Positions 37,893 to 45,717 of a DNA stretch of 64,000 nt are shown one piece after another. The notes beneath the pieces are model-generated. The model had not been told where the DNA came from. It ran no database searches and saw only the letters and a program-made list of their open reading frames with translations. The DNA is from Clostridiales bacterium S5-A14a (lineage in GTDB: Bacteria > Bacillota > Clostridia > Peptostreptococcales > Anaerovoracaceae), in the NCBI GenBank assembly GCA_000758905.1, contig JRNA01000014.1, positions 1 through 64,000 on the forward strand. Reading direction: 5' to 3'. Position numbers and translations under genes: made by a program. The number at the start of each line of letters is the position of its first letter. The first letter of the stretch is position 1.

Positions 37893-38483
37893 ATGAAAAC
37901 ACAAAAGAAATCATCAAAAAACGCAGTTACAGCCGGTGTTTTAATTGCACTTTACTTTGTAACATATTTAGTAATTGGGGCAATATCTATGCCTGTCCCT
38001 GTTTTGTTTTTACTAATGCCTATGCTTGTAGCACTACTTGCTGCACCAACCTATCATATGCTTCTTGCAAAGACAAAGTCAGCTACTGCTATTGTAATCG
38101 CAGCTATCTTACCAAGTATTTTATTAGTTGCAACTGGACATATTCCAATTGCGCCATTAGTGGCAGTGCCTGCCGGAATAATTGCTATGTTCATAGCAAA
38201 AGGTGGAAATTATACAGACTTTAAGAAAAATACAATTAGTCATATGTTTTTTTCGCTAAACTTATTTGGAGGATTCTTACCAATTTGGGTTATGAGAGAA
38301 GCATTTTTTGAAAGTGTAATAAAAGGTGGCTTAGATCAAAGCTTTTGTAACACTGTAAGGGCATGGACACCAATATGGATGTTACCAGTTATGATTATAG
38401 GAACATTTATATTCTCTTTGATTGGTTCTTATTTTACAAAAAAAATACTAAATAAAAAGTTGGAATCCGCAGGAGTTTTATAA
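37893..38483 (+). CDS. ECF transporter S component, MptD/Trep_Strep family
   Basis: 196 residues, AAGGAG before the ATG. Five to six membrane segments, starting TAGVLIALYFVTYLVIGA and with VALLAAPTYHMLLAKT, a pattern typical of the MptD/Trep_Strep family (TIGR02185). S components bind the substrate of an ECF importer; for this family the substrate is not settled. Its stop overlaps the next start (TAATG), so the S, T and A genes are coupled. Confidence 0.8.
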   Translation: MKTQKKSSKNAVTAGVLIALYFVTYLVIGAISMPVPVLFLLMPMLVALLAAPTYHMLLAKTKSATAIVIAAILPSILLVATGHIPIAPLVAVPAGIIAMFIAKGGNYTDFKKNTISHMFFSLNLFGGFLPIWVMREAFFESVIKGGLDQSFCNTVRAWTPIWMLPVMIIGTFIFSLIGSYFTKKILNKKLESAGVL

Positions 38484-39211
38484 TGAAAAATTCAAAGTTT
38501 GTTCTGGGATCAAAATATGACCTCAGAACAAAACTTATCTTGCTTATAGGTGCGAATATTTTAATTTTTTTAGGATTTGATTGGATCTATCAAAGCCTTA
38601 TTACATTATTTTTCCTTGTCATTATTATTAGCGATGGTTATAAAAAATCCGCTATAAGGTATATTTTATTTTTTGTAATAAGTGTAGTATTGGAAAAATC
38701 TTTAGCCTATTTTAATATGAATTTTCTTTTGAATTTAATTTTATTTATCTTAGCAATTGGGAGAAAATTTCTGCCATGTATTATCATGGGTAAATGGATT
38801 TTAAATTCCACATCTGTTTCCAGTGCAGTGGCAACTTTACAAAAAGTAAAACTTTCAAAAGACTCGCTCATAATGATTTCTGTAATATTTAGATGTTTAC
38901 CTACTATTAAAGACGAATGGAGTCATATAAATATGGCGATGAAAACAAGAGGGATTAGCATTAGTATTTATAATTTATTTCATAGACCTGCTGCGACAAT
39001 GGAATACTTTTTTGTCCCCTTATTCGTAAGTGTAATAGAAATTGGGGATGAGCTATCCCAATCAGCCATTATAAGGGGGCTTGATGCTCCTGTTCAAAAA
39101 ACAAGTAGATACCTAATTAAGATTAGAAAAAATGACATTGGCGTTTTAATTCTTATGATTTTAATTTTATCAATAGTAATATTTATGAAAGTGTCAGGGT
39201 GGGATTTATGA
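38483..39211 (+). CDS. ECF transporter T component (CbiQ-like)
   Basis: 242 residues. Membrane segments in the first half, then the cytoplasmic coupling helices with MAMKTRGISIS and SAIIRGLDAP, the two A-R-G-type motifs that contact the ATPases. It links the S component to the ATPase. The stop overlaps the next start by ATGA. Confidence 0.82.
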   Translation: MKNSKFVLGSKYDLRTKLILLIGANILIFLGFDWIYQSLITLFFLVIIISDGYKKSAIRYILFFVISVVLEKSLAYFNMNFLLNLILFILAIGRKFLPCIIMGKWILNSTSVSSAVATLQKVKLSKDSLIMISVIFRCLPTIKDEWSHINMAMKTRGISISIYNLFHRPAATMEYFFVPLFVSVIEIGDELSQSAIIRGLDAPVQKTSRYLIKIRKNDIGVLILMILILSIVIFMKVSGWDL

Positions 39212-40590
39212 TTGAAATTAGAGAATTAAGTTTTAAGTACAAGGGAGGATCTGATTACTCATTAAAAGGTATAAACTTGAAAATCAAAAAAGGGGAATGC
39301 ATTCTTCTATGTGGCAGGAGCGGTTGCGGAAAGTCGACTCTATTAAAGCTTATTAACGGCATAATACCTGAGTTTTATGATGGGGACATTTCCGGTAGTG
39401 TTATGGTCAATGGTATGAATACATTTACTACACCAATTTATAAATTATCTAAGAATGTAGGCTCGGTTTTTCAAAATCCCAAAACACAATTCTATACAAC
39501 TAATACAACTGACGAAATTGCATTTGGTTTAGAAAATTATGGATTGGATAGGGCAGAGATAAACAAAAAGATTGAGGAAGTTAAAAACATATTCAACCTT
39601 GAAGCGTTAATGAACAGAAATATATTTGAACTTTCAGGTGGAGAAAAGCAAAAAATTGCAATTGCAAGTGTGTTCGCTTTAGACCCGAAAGTATTTGTTT
39701 TTGATGAACCTTCTTCCAGTTTGGATATTGATTCTATGAGAGAACTATCAAAAATAATAGAAAAACTGAAAGCGGCAGGTAAAACAATTATAATCGCTGA
39801 ACACAGACTATGGTATCTGAAAAATGTTGTTGATAGAGCAATATATTTGGAGAGTGGGGAAATAATCAAAGAATACAGTATGGAAGAAATTCAAAATTTA
39901 ACTGAAGAAGAAAGGTTAAAAGCAGGGCTTAGACATACTGAATTTCAAGATGGAAACTTTAAAAGAAAAACGAATACCTTAAAAAATGTAACTGAGTTGG
40001 AAATATATGACTTGTTATATAAAAGAAAAAAGAAAACTATTTTGAAGATAGATATCCTAAACTTTAAAAGGGGAAAGATTATAGGAATAATTGGAAAAAA
40101 TGGAATAGGAAAGTCTACTTTTGCAAGAATTGTTTGCGGACTTGAGAAACAGTCTTCGGGAAGGATTTACAAGTGTGGTAGGCAATTAAGCTCCAAAAAC
40201 AGAATCAAAAACAGTTTATTAGCTATGCAAGAAGTAAATAATCAGCTGTTTACGGATACAGTTTATGACGAAATAAATTTAACATCGGATACAGACGATG
40301 AAAAAATAAATATTTGCATGGCAGATATGCAAATTGCCGAGTTAAAGAAAAAGAATCCTCATACTTTATCGGGAGGGCAGAAACAGAGGGTACTTATTCT
40401 ATCGGCTTTACTTTCAAATAAAAGTCTGTTGTTTTTTGATGAACCTACAAGCGGATTAGATTATGCAAGCATGAAAGTAGTGGCTGAAAATATAAAGAAT
40501 TTCAAAGAAGAGAAAGATTTGATTTTAATAATATCTCATGACTATGAATTTTTAGAAGAGGTATGCGATGAGGTTATATATTTTTCATAA
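39208..40590 (+). CDS. ECF transporter double ATPase (A-A' fusion)
   Basis: 460 residues from the ATG at 39208, which overlaps the T-component stop. Two ATPase domains in one chain: first Walker A CGRSGCGKST, signature LSGGEKQK, Walker B VFVFDEPSSSLD; second Walker A IGKNGIGKST, signature LSGGQKQR, Walker B LLFFDEPTSGLD. This is the usual fused form of the ECF A subunits. With the S and T proteins it makes a complete importer. Confidence 0.88.
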   Translation: MIEIRELSFKYKGGSDYSLKGINLKIKKGECILLCGRSGCGKSTLLKLINGIIPEFYDGDISGSVMVNGMNTFTTPIYKLSKNVGSVFQNPKTQFYTTNTTDEIAFGLENYGLDRAEINKKIEEVKNIFNLEALMNRNIFELSGGEKQKIAIASVFALDPKVFVFDEPSSSLDIDSMRELSKIIEKLKAAGKTIIIAEHRLWYLKNVVDRAIYLESGEIIKEYSMEEIQNLTEEERLKAGLRHTEFQDGNFKRKTNTLKNVTELEIYDLLYKRKKKTILKIDILNFKRGKIIGIIGKNGIGKSTFARIVCGLEKQSSGRIYKCGRQLSSKNRIKNSLLAMQEVNNQLFTDTVYDEINLTSDTDDEKINICMADMQIAELKKKNPHTLSGGQKQRVLILSALLSNKSLLFFDEPTSGLDYASMKVVAENIKNFKEEKDLILIISHDYEFLEEVCDEVIYFS

Positions 40591-40653
40591 TTGATAATTT
40601 GGTTTTGCTCGTTTAGGTGATAGAACAAAACTTTTAAGGAAGGAGCTGAAGTA

Positions 40654-40728
40654 ATGGAATTGGACTATTTATATAACAGAGAAGCTGAGAGATTTAATTT
40701 TCTTAAAGACCCTGAAAATCCGGTATAG
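40654..40728 (+). pseudogene. Remnant resembling the start of a RepA-type replication initiator
   Basis: A 24-codon frame with AAGGAGC before the ATG reads MELDYLYNREAERFNF and then stops. That opening is like the first residues of RepA_N-type initiators of ICEs and plasmids. No more of the gene is present. It may mark an old junction of a mobile element. Confidence 0.35.
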
Positions 40729-40780
40729 TATGATGCATTAGAAATTACAATTCACAAATGAAATATTTACACAAAAATTA

Positions 40781-40832
40781 TTGACAAGTTGGGAATAGCG
40801 TTATATTATGTATTCAGTTAGCAGAGGCTAAC
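40781..40832 (+). promoter_or_regulatory. Promoter and TetR-type operator of the methyltransferase gene
   Basis: TTGACA (40781) and TATTAT (40804) are 17 bases apart. GTTAGC-N4-GCTAAC (40817-40832) lies at the expected transcript start. It is the fourth copy of the palindrome found in front of the first tetR gene, 12 kb upstream. Confidence 0.75.
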
Positions 40833-40863
40833 AACATACATTTTCAAAATTGGAGGTGAAAAA

Positions 40864-41622
40864 ATGGAAAAAGACAAAATTAGTTTTGGACATGATTTTT
40901 TAAAGATGCTTGGCAGAACAAGACTTAGACCTGGAGGTGGACTTATGACTGATTGGTTACTAAATCAGGTCCAGATCGATAAAGATATGCATGTTTTAGA
41001 AGTTGCTTGCAATAGAGGGGATAATCTCATAAGAATTTATACTAAATATAAGTGCGAAATAATAGGCATAGACAATGACCCGGTTATTGTAGAGCAGGCT
41101 AAAGAGAATATAAAGATTTTAGATTTAGACAAAGAAATCGAAGTTAAGAACATGGATGCCTTAAAGTTAGATTTTGAGGATGAAACATTTGATTTAATAA
41201 TCAATGAGGCAATGCTTACCATGCTTCCGAATGAAGAAAAAGCAAAGACTCTTAAAAATTATCATAGGGCCTTAAAAAAAGGTGGATACTTATTAACGCA
41301 TGATGTAGCAGTGGAAAACGAAAGCGAAGATGTTAGAAGGCAACTTTCAAGATTTACAAATATGAATGTGTATCCTCTAACTGTAGAAAATTGGAATAGA
41401 CTGCTTATAGAAAATTCTTTTAGACCTTTTTCGCAAAGGACTGGTAGGATGATACTCTTAGATAGGGATACAATTATAAAAGATGAAGGACCAATAGGTG
41501 CTGCAAATTTTTATAAAAATGCTTATGCAGAGGGAAATAGAGATAGATTTACAAAAATGCTAGAAAGGTCCCAAAATACAAAAATTTCCTATATAGTTTT
41601 AGCAAGTAAAAAGGAGAATTAG
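40864..41622 (+). CDS. Class I SAM-dependent methyltransferase of the transport island
   Basis: 252 residues, GGAGGTG before the ATG. Motif I VLEVACNRGDNLI, then IIGIDNDPVIVEQAKENI, motif with NMDALKLDFEDETFDLIINE and the post-motif LKNYHRALKKGGYLL, the fold of small-molecule methyltransferases. The substrate is unknown. It is placed under the same operator as the ABC transporter genes, so it may modify the transported compound or protect against it. Confidence 0.8.
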   Translation: MEKDKISFGHDFLKMLGRTRLRPGGGLMTDWLLNQVQIDKDMHVLEVACNRGDNLIRIYTKYKCEIIGIDNDPVIVEQAKENIKILDLDKEIEVKNMDALKLDFEDETFDLIINEAMLTMLPNEEKAKTLKNYHRALKKGGYLLTHDVAVENESEDVRRQLSRFTNMNVYPLTVENWNRLLIENSFRPFSQRTGRMILLDRDTIIKDEGPIGAANFYKNAYAEGNRDRFTKMLERSQNTKISYIVLASKKEN

Positions 41623-41724
41623 CTGAAAGCTGTTAGATAAAGTGTTAATTTATAAAATCCAAGATAGAAAACATCAGTGTTATTATAAACGCTATAATAC
41701 CCATTAGCATAGTAGGTGATTAAA

Positions 41725-42372
41725 ATGAAGAATATCAGTAAGGGGAAAATATTCACACTAGAAGAGCTCATACCCATAAAAGAAAACCAAACTATAAGCA
41801 GGAAACTTGTAGATTTGTGTGATCTTCATATCTTGCTTATGAGCCTTGATCAAAATACAAGTATTTCCCCTGAATTTTATGCTGAAGAAAGAGTATATCT
41901 GATTTTAAAAGGAGAAATTAACTTTAATAATGAAAAACTTATAAATAATGAATTATTATTTTTTAAAAGGAATAAACTTTTTGACATACAGGCAAGTAGA
42001 AAATGTATATTTTTAGAAATTGCCATTAGATTAGAGGAGGAAGAAATGAAAAATATTGACAAAGGAAAGAAAATCAATTTGGTTGAATATTTAGATTATG
42101 TAGACGGAGCAATCACAAATATCGATCTTGTTGCAAATGACGCGCTTAGGGTAGTTTTAATGGCTTTTGATGCAGGAGAAGGTCTAAAACCACATAAGGC
42201 TCCCGGAGATGCTCTTGTCATGGCGCTTGAGGGTAAGGCAAAGCTTCTTGTTGGAGACAAAGAAGTCGATATTAAATCCGGAGAACAAATAGTATTTCCA
42301 GCAAATGTAATACATAATGTAACTGCAATTACAAAATTTAAAATGTTGCTAATTTTATCAGTTGATAAATAA
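41725..42372 (+). CDS. Double cupin domain protein
   Basis: 215 residues from the ATG at 41725 (AGGTGAT before it). Two beta-barrel repeats: the first with AEERVYLILKGEINFNNEKL, the second with GLKPHKAPGDALVMALEGKA, LLVGDKEVDIKSGEQIVFPA and HNVTAI. The second keeps a His and polar residues of a metal site; the first looks degenerate. Such cupins occur beside small methyltransferases in Firmicutes. It could be a binding or sensing protein for the island's compound; no reaction can be given. Confidence 0.7.
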   Translation: MKNISKGKIFTLEELIPIKENQTISRKLVDLCDLHILLMSLDQNTSISPEFYAEERVYLILKGEINFNNEKLINNELLFFKRNKLFDIQASRKCIFLEIAIRLEEEEMKNIDKGKKINLVEYLDYVDGAITNIDLVANDALRVVLMAFDAGEGLKPHKAPGDALVMALEGKAKLLVGDKEVDIKSGEQIVFPANVIHNVTAITKFKMLLILSVDK

Positions 42373-42498
42373 ATAAAAAGAGGGTCTGTTAATAATTTTG
42401 TTTATCAATCTAAATCCTGATATAAGGATAATGATGGATAATTCTTAAAAGTTTTGTAAATATGTATATTGAGAGAATGTGCTTTATGAGGATTGAAC
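42373..42498. other. Short gap before the IS200-split gene
   Basis: AT-rich; no gene, no clear hairpin. A GAGGATT-like site precedes the ATG at 42499. Confidence 0.3.
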
Positions 42499-42587
42499 AT
42501 GAAAGCGGATTATAAAAACTGGGTACCTAAAGGTATGCTTATTACAATGGCTGTAATAAGCATACTGTTATGTTTAGCTTTAGCGGT

Positions 42588-43345
42588 GGATACGATAGAA
42601 TAAAATTCTATCGTATCAATAATCCACCGGCTATGCCGGTGAGCTTAAATAAGCTTTAGCTTTAAGTAAAAAGCCTCCATGTGATAAAATGATACAGGTT
42701 CGCCAACCGTATCAACTATCAAAGGAGGCAATCATTATGAATAATGATAACAATAGTTTAGCACATACAAAATGGAATTGTAAGTACCATATAGTCTTTG
42801 CACCAAAATACAGAAGACAAGAAATTTATGGAAAAATAAGAGTAGAGATAGGGAAATTTCTCAGGCTGCTTTGTCAGCGAAAAGATATAGAAATAATAGA
42901 AGCAGAATGCTGTAAAGATCATATTCACATGCTCGTGAGGATACCTCCAAAATACTCAGTATCGCAAATTGTAGGATATCTCAAAGGGAAAAGTTCTCTA
43001 ATGATTTTTGACAAATTTGCAAATCTCAAATATAAAAATGGGAATCGTCACTTTTGGTGTCGAGGCTATTATGTTGATACAGTGGGGAAGAATACAAAAA
43101 AGATAAAAGAATACATACGTACACAATTGCAAGAAGATATAGTTAATGATCAAATAAGTATGAAGGAATACATAGATCCTTTCACTGGAAAAAAGAAGTA
43201 ACCCTTTAGGGTTTGTAGGGAAATAGGTACAAGTGAAATTAGTGGAGCGGAAGGCGAACCGTTTCATGCATCTTGAGATGCCGGTAGGTAACAGCCCCTT
43301 ATAGGGGCAAAACAAACCACCAGCTAAGCTGGTGGTTGTGATTTA
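42588..43345 (+). mobile_element. IS200/IS605-family insertion (tnpA only)
   Basis: Left side: hairpin GATACGATAGAAT-N3-ATTCTATCGTATC (42591-42619) and hairpin CACCGG-N5-CCGGTG (42628-42644). Right side: GCCCCTTATAGGGGC (43293-43307) and AACCACCAGC-N3-GCTGGTGGTT (43315-43337). The CCACCrGC hairpins at both ends look alike, as expected for the subterminal hairpins recognised by TnpA. No tnpB is present. Exact ends are not fixed because these elements make no target duplication. Confidence 0.75.
42737..43201 (+). CDS. tnpA: IS200/IS605 TnpA transposase
   Basis: 154 residues from the ATG at 42737, with AAAGGAGG before it; the frame is open further upstream through the hairpin region, but that is not translated in relatives. 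HUH motif in DHIHMLVRIPP, catalytic Tyr in CRGYYVDTVGKN, front KWNCKYHIVFAPKYRR. This is a single-strand DNA transposase. It looks intact and could still be active. Confidence 0.92.
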   Translation: MNNDNNSLAHTKWNCKYHIVFAPKYRRQEIYGKIRVEIGKFLRLLCQRKDIEIIEAECCKDHIHMLVRIPPKYSVSQIVGYLKGKSSLMIFDKFANLKYKNGNRHFWCRGYYVDTVGKNTKKIKEYIRTQLQEDIVNDQISMKEYIDPFTGKKK

Positions 43346-43655
43346 TTATTTTCTATCGGATGTTTCATCTTGATTGACGGTATATTGGGCATTACGCTTA
43401 CCACAATCACTGTCGCAGCATTTCTCGGATTCGGTGGACTTTCGATAAAGTTATTCCGTATGCATAAGGCATTTTCCTATGATGGGAAAGGAAGCTTTAT
43501 GAGCCCTAAAGAAGCAAGAGGATATATGCTTACAGGGTCAAGGCTCCTATTTGGGGAAAAATAAGAGCTTGCGTGGAGGAAATTCCGGCAAAGTTTGAAG
43601 AATGGCTACTGGCACATGATTATAAAGGGTTTTGTGAGAAAGGAAGCTTAAGATT

Positions 43656-44452
43656 GTGAGACTTTTATATTTTTTCGATGACAAGATAAAACCCATTACC
43701 ATGCGCGGCAAATATTATTGCAAGCCGGAAGATACGGGTGTGCTGCAAGAAGGAATAAGCTGCATCCGAGAATATGATGTTAATTTCTGGTTTTATTCTA
43801 AAAATGGAAAAACGGTTGCATTTGATAGCGGTCATCTTAACTATAGGGATATAGACGAAGAATTTAAGAAAATAGATATCATGCCGGAAGATATTAAACA
43901 TTTATTTTTAACGCATTTAGATACCGATCATGCGGGCGGCATTGATAAAAGCGGGCGCAATATTTTTCCAAATGCCAAAGTTTATATGGCGAGGAAGAAA
44001 ACAAGTATATGATGCGAGAAATTCGCAGAAAGGGCATCTTTTTTAATTGCGTGCAGATTGCTGAAGGCTGGATACCGATTAGAGGCAATACGATATTCGA
44101 AATTGAGGGAATAAAAGTGGAGGCTATCCACGTACCGGGTCATACGATAGGACATACCGTTTATATTGTGGATGATAAAATTATGATATCGGGGGACTGC
44201 CTCGCCATCAATGAAGATGGTGGCCATGCCTTTTTTGATTTCTTCACACAAAATCCGAGCAGAAATAAAGAGTCTTTATGCAAACTTAAGCGTAAATTGG
44301 AGGGGCGTAAGCTGTTATATGTTTGTACAGGTCACAGCGGTATGCATGCTTATTCGGAAAAAATCTTTGCACACATTGACCAAAGCGCAGTGTTCGGCAA
44401 GAGAAGGCCATTTCATAAGGATGGGGAATATAATCCGTTTGAGAAGAAATAA
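43656..44452 (+). pseudogene. MBL-fold metallohydrolase with a frameshift
   Basis: From a GTG at 43656 (AAAGGAAG before it) the first part has FLTHLDTDHAGGID, the metal motif in its H-x-D-x-D-H form, and ends with a stop at 44010. The next frame carries on from ENKYMMREIRRKG through IEAIHVPGHTIGHTVYIVDD, ISGDCLAINED and VCTGHSG to 44452. The slip is near 43995, in GAGGAAGAAAACAA. With one base corrected it would be a full-length lactonase- or hydrolase-like protein of about 265 residues. Either a real pseudogene or a sequencing error in an A/G-rich run. Confidence 0.75.
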
Positions 44453-44530
44453 AATTTAGAAATTACTTATAGAAAGAGTAATTTAATTCAAGTAAAGCTA
44501 AGATCTTTATTAGAAAAACGGAGGTACAAA

Positions 44531-45469
44531 ATGACTCTAACATATAAAATAGCAGCAAGTATAGTAAGACTTCTGGGTATTAAAAAAATATTCAAAAAGC
44601 CTAAGAAAGAAATATTAGAATATGCTGAGAAACAGAATGCAAAGTCTGCTTTTGACATTGACAAGGCGATGAAAAGGGCTAGCAGAAAGAAGTATTTTCT
44701 CTTTGATAGAAAAGCAATGGGACATAGGTTTTTAACGTATCAAAAAAATGAAAACCCAGGAAAGGGAGCAGTACTTTATCTTTTTGGCGGAGGAATGATT
44801 ATGGGACCTGATAAGTTGGATTATTCTCTCTCAGAAAGAATAATGGAAAAAACGGGAAAAGATGTCTGGCTCTTATTCTATCCACTTTGCACTGCGGATA
44901 GAAATATACAAGAAACTTATAAAGTTTGTTTTGAAACTTATAAAATCATGACAGAAACATATGAGGCGGACAATATCAGCGTATTGGGATTCTCATCAGG
45001 TGCCGTTTTATCTCTGGGGATTTTTTTACACAACAATGCCCTGGGCAAACCTTTGCCAATGCCCAGTAGGATCATTGCAGTTTCTCCGGGCGGACTTCCA
45101 AATAATAATAAGGCTGAAAGTAAAGAGATTTGGGAAAAGCTAGAAGCTCTCAACCAAAAAGATATTATGATTGATCCAGCCTATTTCAATACCGCAAGGG
45201 AAATAATGACAGGGGAAGAAGATTTGCCAGAATATATGACTGATGGGACAAGCGGAGATTTTTCGAATTTCCCAGAGACCTATTTTTATTACGGTGAAAA
45301 TGAATGCCTTTATGCCTATGCAGAATATTTTGAAAAAGCAATGAAAAAATATGATGCCAATTATGAGATTATTGTAGGAAAGGGAATGTGCCACTGCTAT
45401 CCATTGATAAGAATTTTTAGAGAAGGTAGAGAGGCGCAGGATGAAATTATTAAATTATTGAAATCTTAA
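44531..45469 (+). CDS. Alpha/beta hydrolase (esterase/lipase type)
   Basis: 312 residues, GGAGGT before the ATG. Oxyanion-hole segment LYLFGGGMIMGP and nucleophile elbow SVLGFSSGAVLSLG (G-x-S-x-G), then a likely Asp in NFPETYFYYGENE and His in GKGMCHCYPL. This is the HSL-like esterase fold. No signal peptide, so it acts inside the cell. Substrate unknown. It is alone, with no shared operon signals to its neighbours. Confidence 0.8.
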   Translation: MTLTYKIAASIVRLLGIKKIFKKPKKEILEYAEKQNAKSAFDIDKAMKRASRKKYFLFDRKAMGHRFLTYQKNENPGKGAVLYLFGGGMIMGPDKLDYSLSERIMEKTGKDVWLLFYPLCTADRNIQETYKVCFETYKIMTETYEADNISVLGFSSGAVLSLGIFLHNNALGKPLPMPSRIIAVSPGGLPNNNKAESKEIWEKLEALNQKDIMIDPAYFNTAREIMTGEEDLPEYMTDGTSGDFSNFPETYFYYGENECLYAYAEYFEKAMKKYDANYEIIVGKGMCHCYPLIRIFREGREAQDEIIKLLKS

Positions 45470-45491
45470 TCTAAATACAAAGAGGATAAGG

Positions 45492-45617
45492 TTGATAAAA
45501 ATACCACAAAAGGAACTCTACCAAAACCCTAAAAAGCACATTGAAGCTTTTTTAAGGGCGCTGGTTATGTACTTTTTTGTAGCGGTGCTTGATGGATATC
45601 TATTGACTCTATTTTGA
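45492..45617 (+). CDS. Small hypothetical membrane peptide
   Basis: A 41-codon frame from TTG with AGGATAAGG before it: KIPQKELYQNPKKHIEAFLR, then a hydrophobic segment ALVMYFFVAVLDGYLLTLF. It may be the surviving front of a longer membrane protein. No family recognised. Weak evidence. Confidence 0.3.
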   Translation: MIKIPQKELYQNPKKHIEAFLRALVMYFFVAVLDGYLLTLF

Positions 45618-45641
45618 TAAATAAGAATGAGGAGATTGTTT

Positions 45642-45655
45642 GTTGTTTAAACAAC
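45642..45655 (+). promoter_or_regulatory. Operator GTTGTT-TA-AACAAC before the DUF438 gene
   Basis: A perfect palindrome with 6-base arms. The same GTTGTT-N2-AACAAC pattern stands before the DUF488 gene at 47670. It resembles sites of Crp/Fnr-type regulators such as HcpR, but no such regulator is in the window. Confidence 0.6.
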
Positions 45656-45717
45656 ATACATAAGTTTTCCTAGCAATTATAATATATAAAAAATAGTAAA
45701 GAAAGGAATCTATTGAT

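Larger units (their letters stand above)
42499..43564 (+). pseudogene. Membrane-anchored SAM methyltransferase, split by IS200 and truncated
   Basis: The front at 42499-42590 codes MKADYKNWVPKGMLITMA and a membrane segment. After the IS the frame resumes at about 43352 with CFILIDGILGIT, a membrane segment and LFRMHKAFSYDGKG, then ends at 43564. Intact relatives start with D-YKNW-PKGM and have RAFSYNG just before the methylase fold. Here the whole methylase domain is missing. So there was an IS insertion plus a later deletion. Confidence 0.6.

Noticed and set aside
40864-41622. Possible erm-type rRNA methylase (resistance)
   Set aside because: The motifs lack the Erm NLPY pattern; it fits small-molecule methyltransferases.
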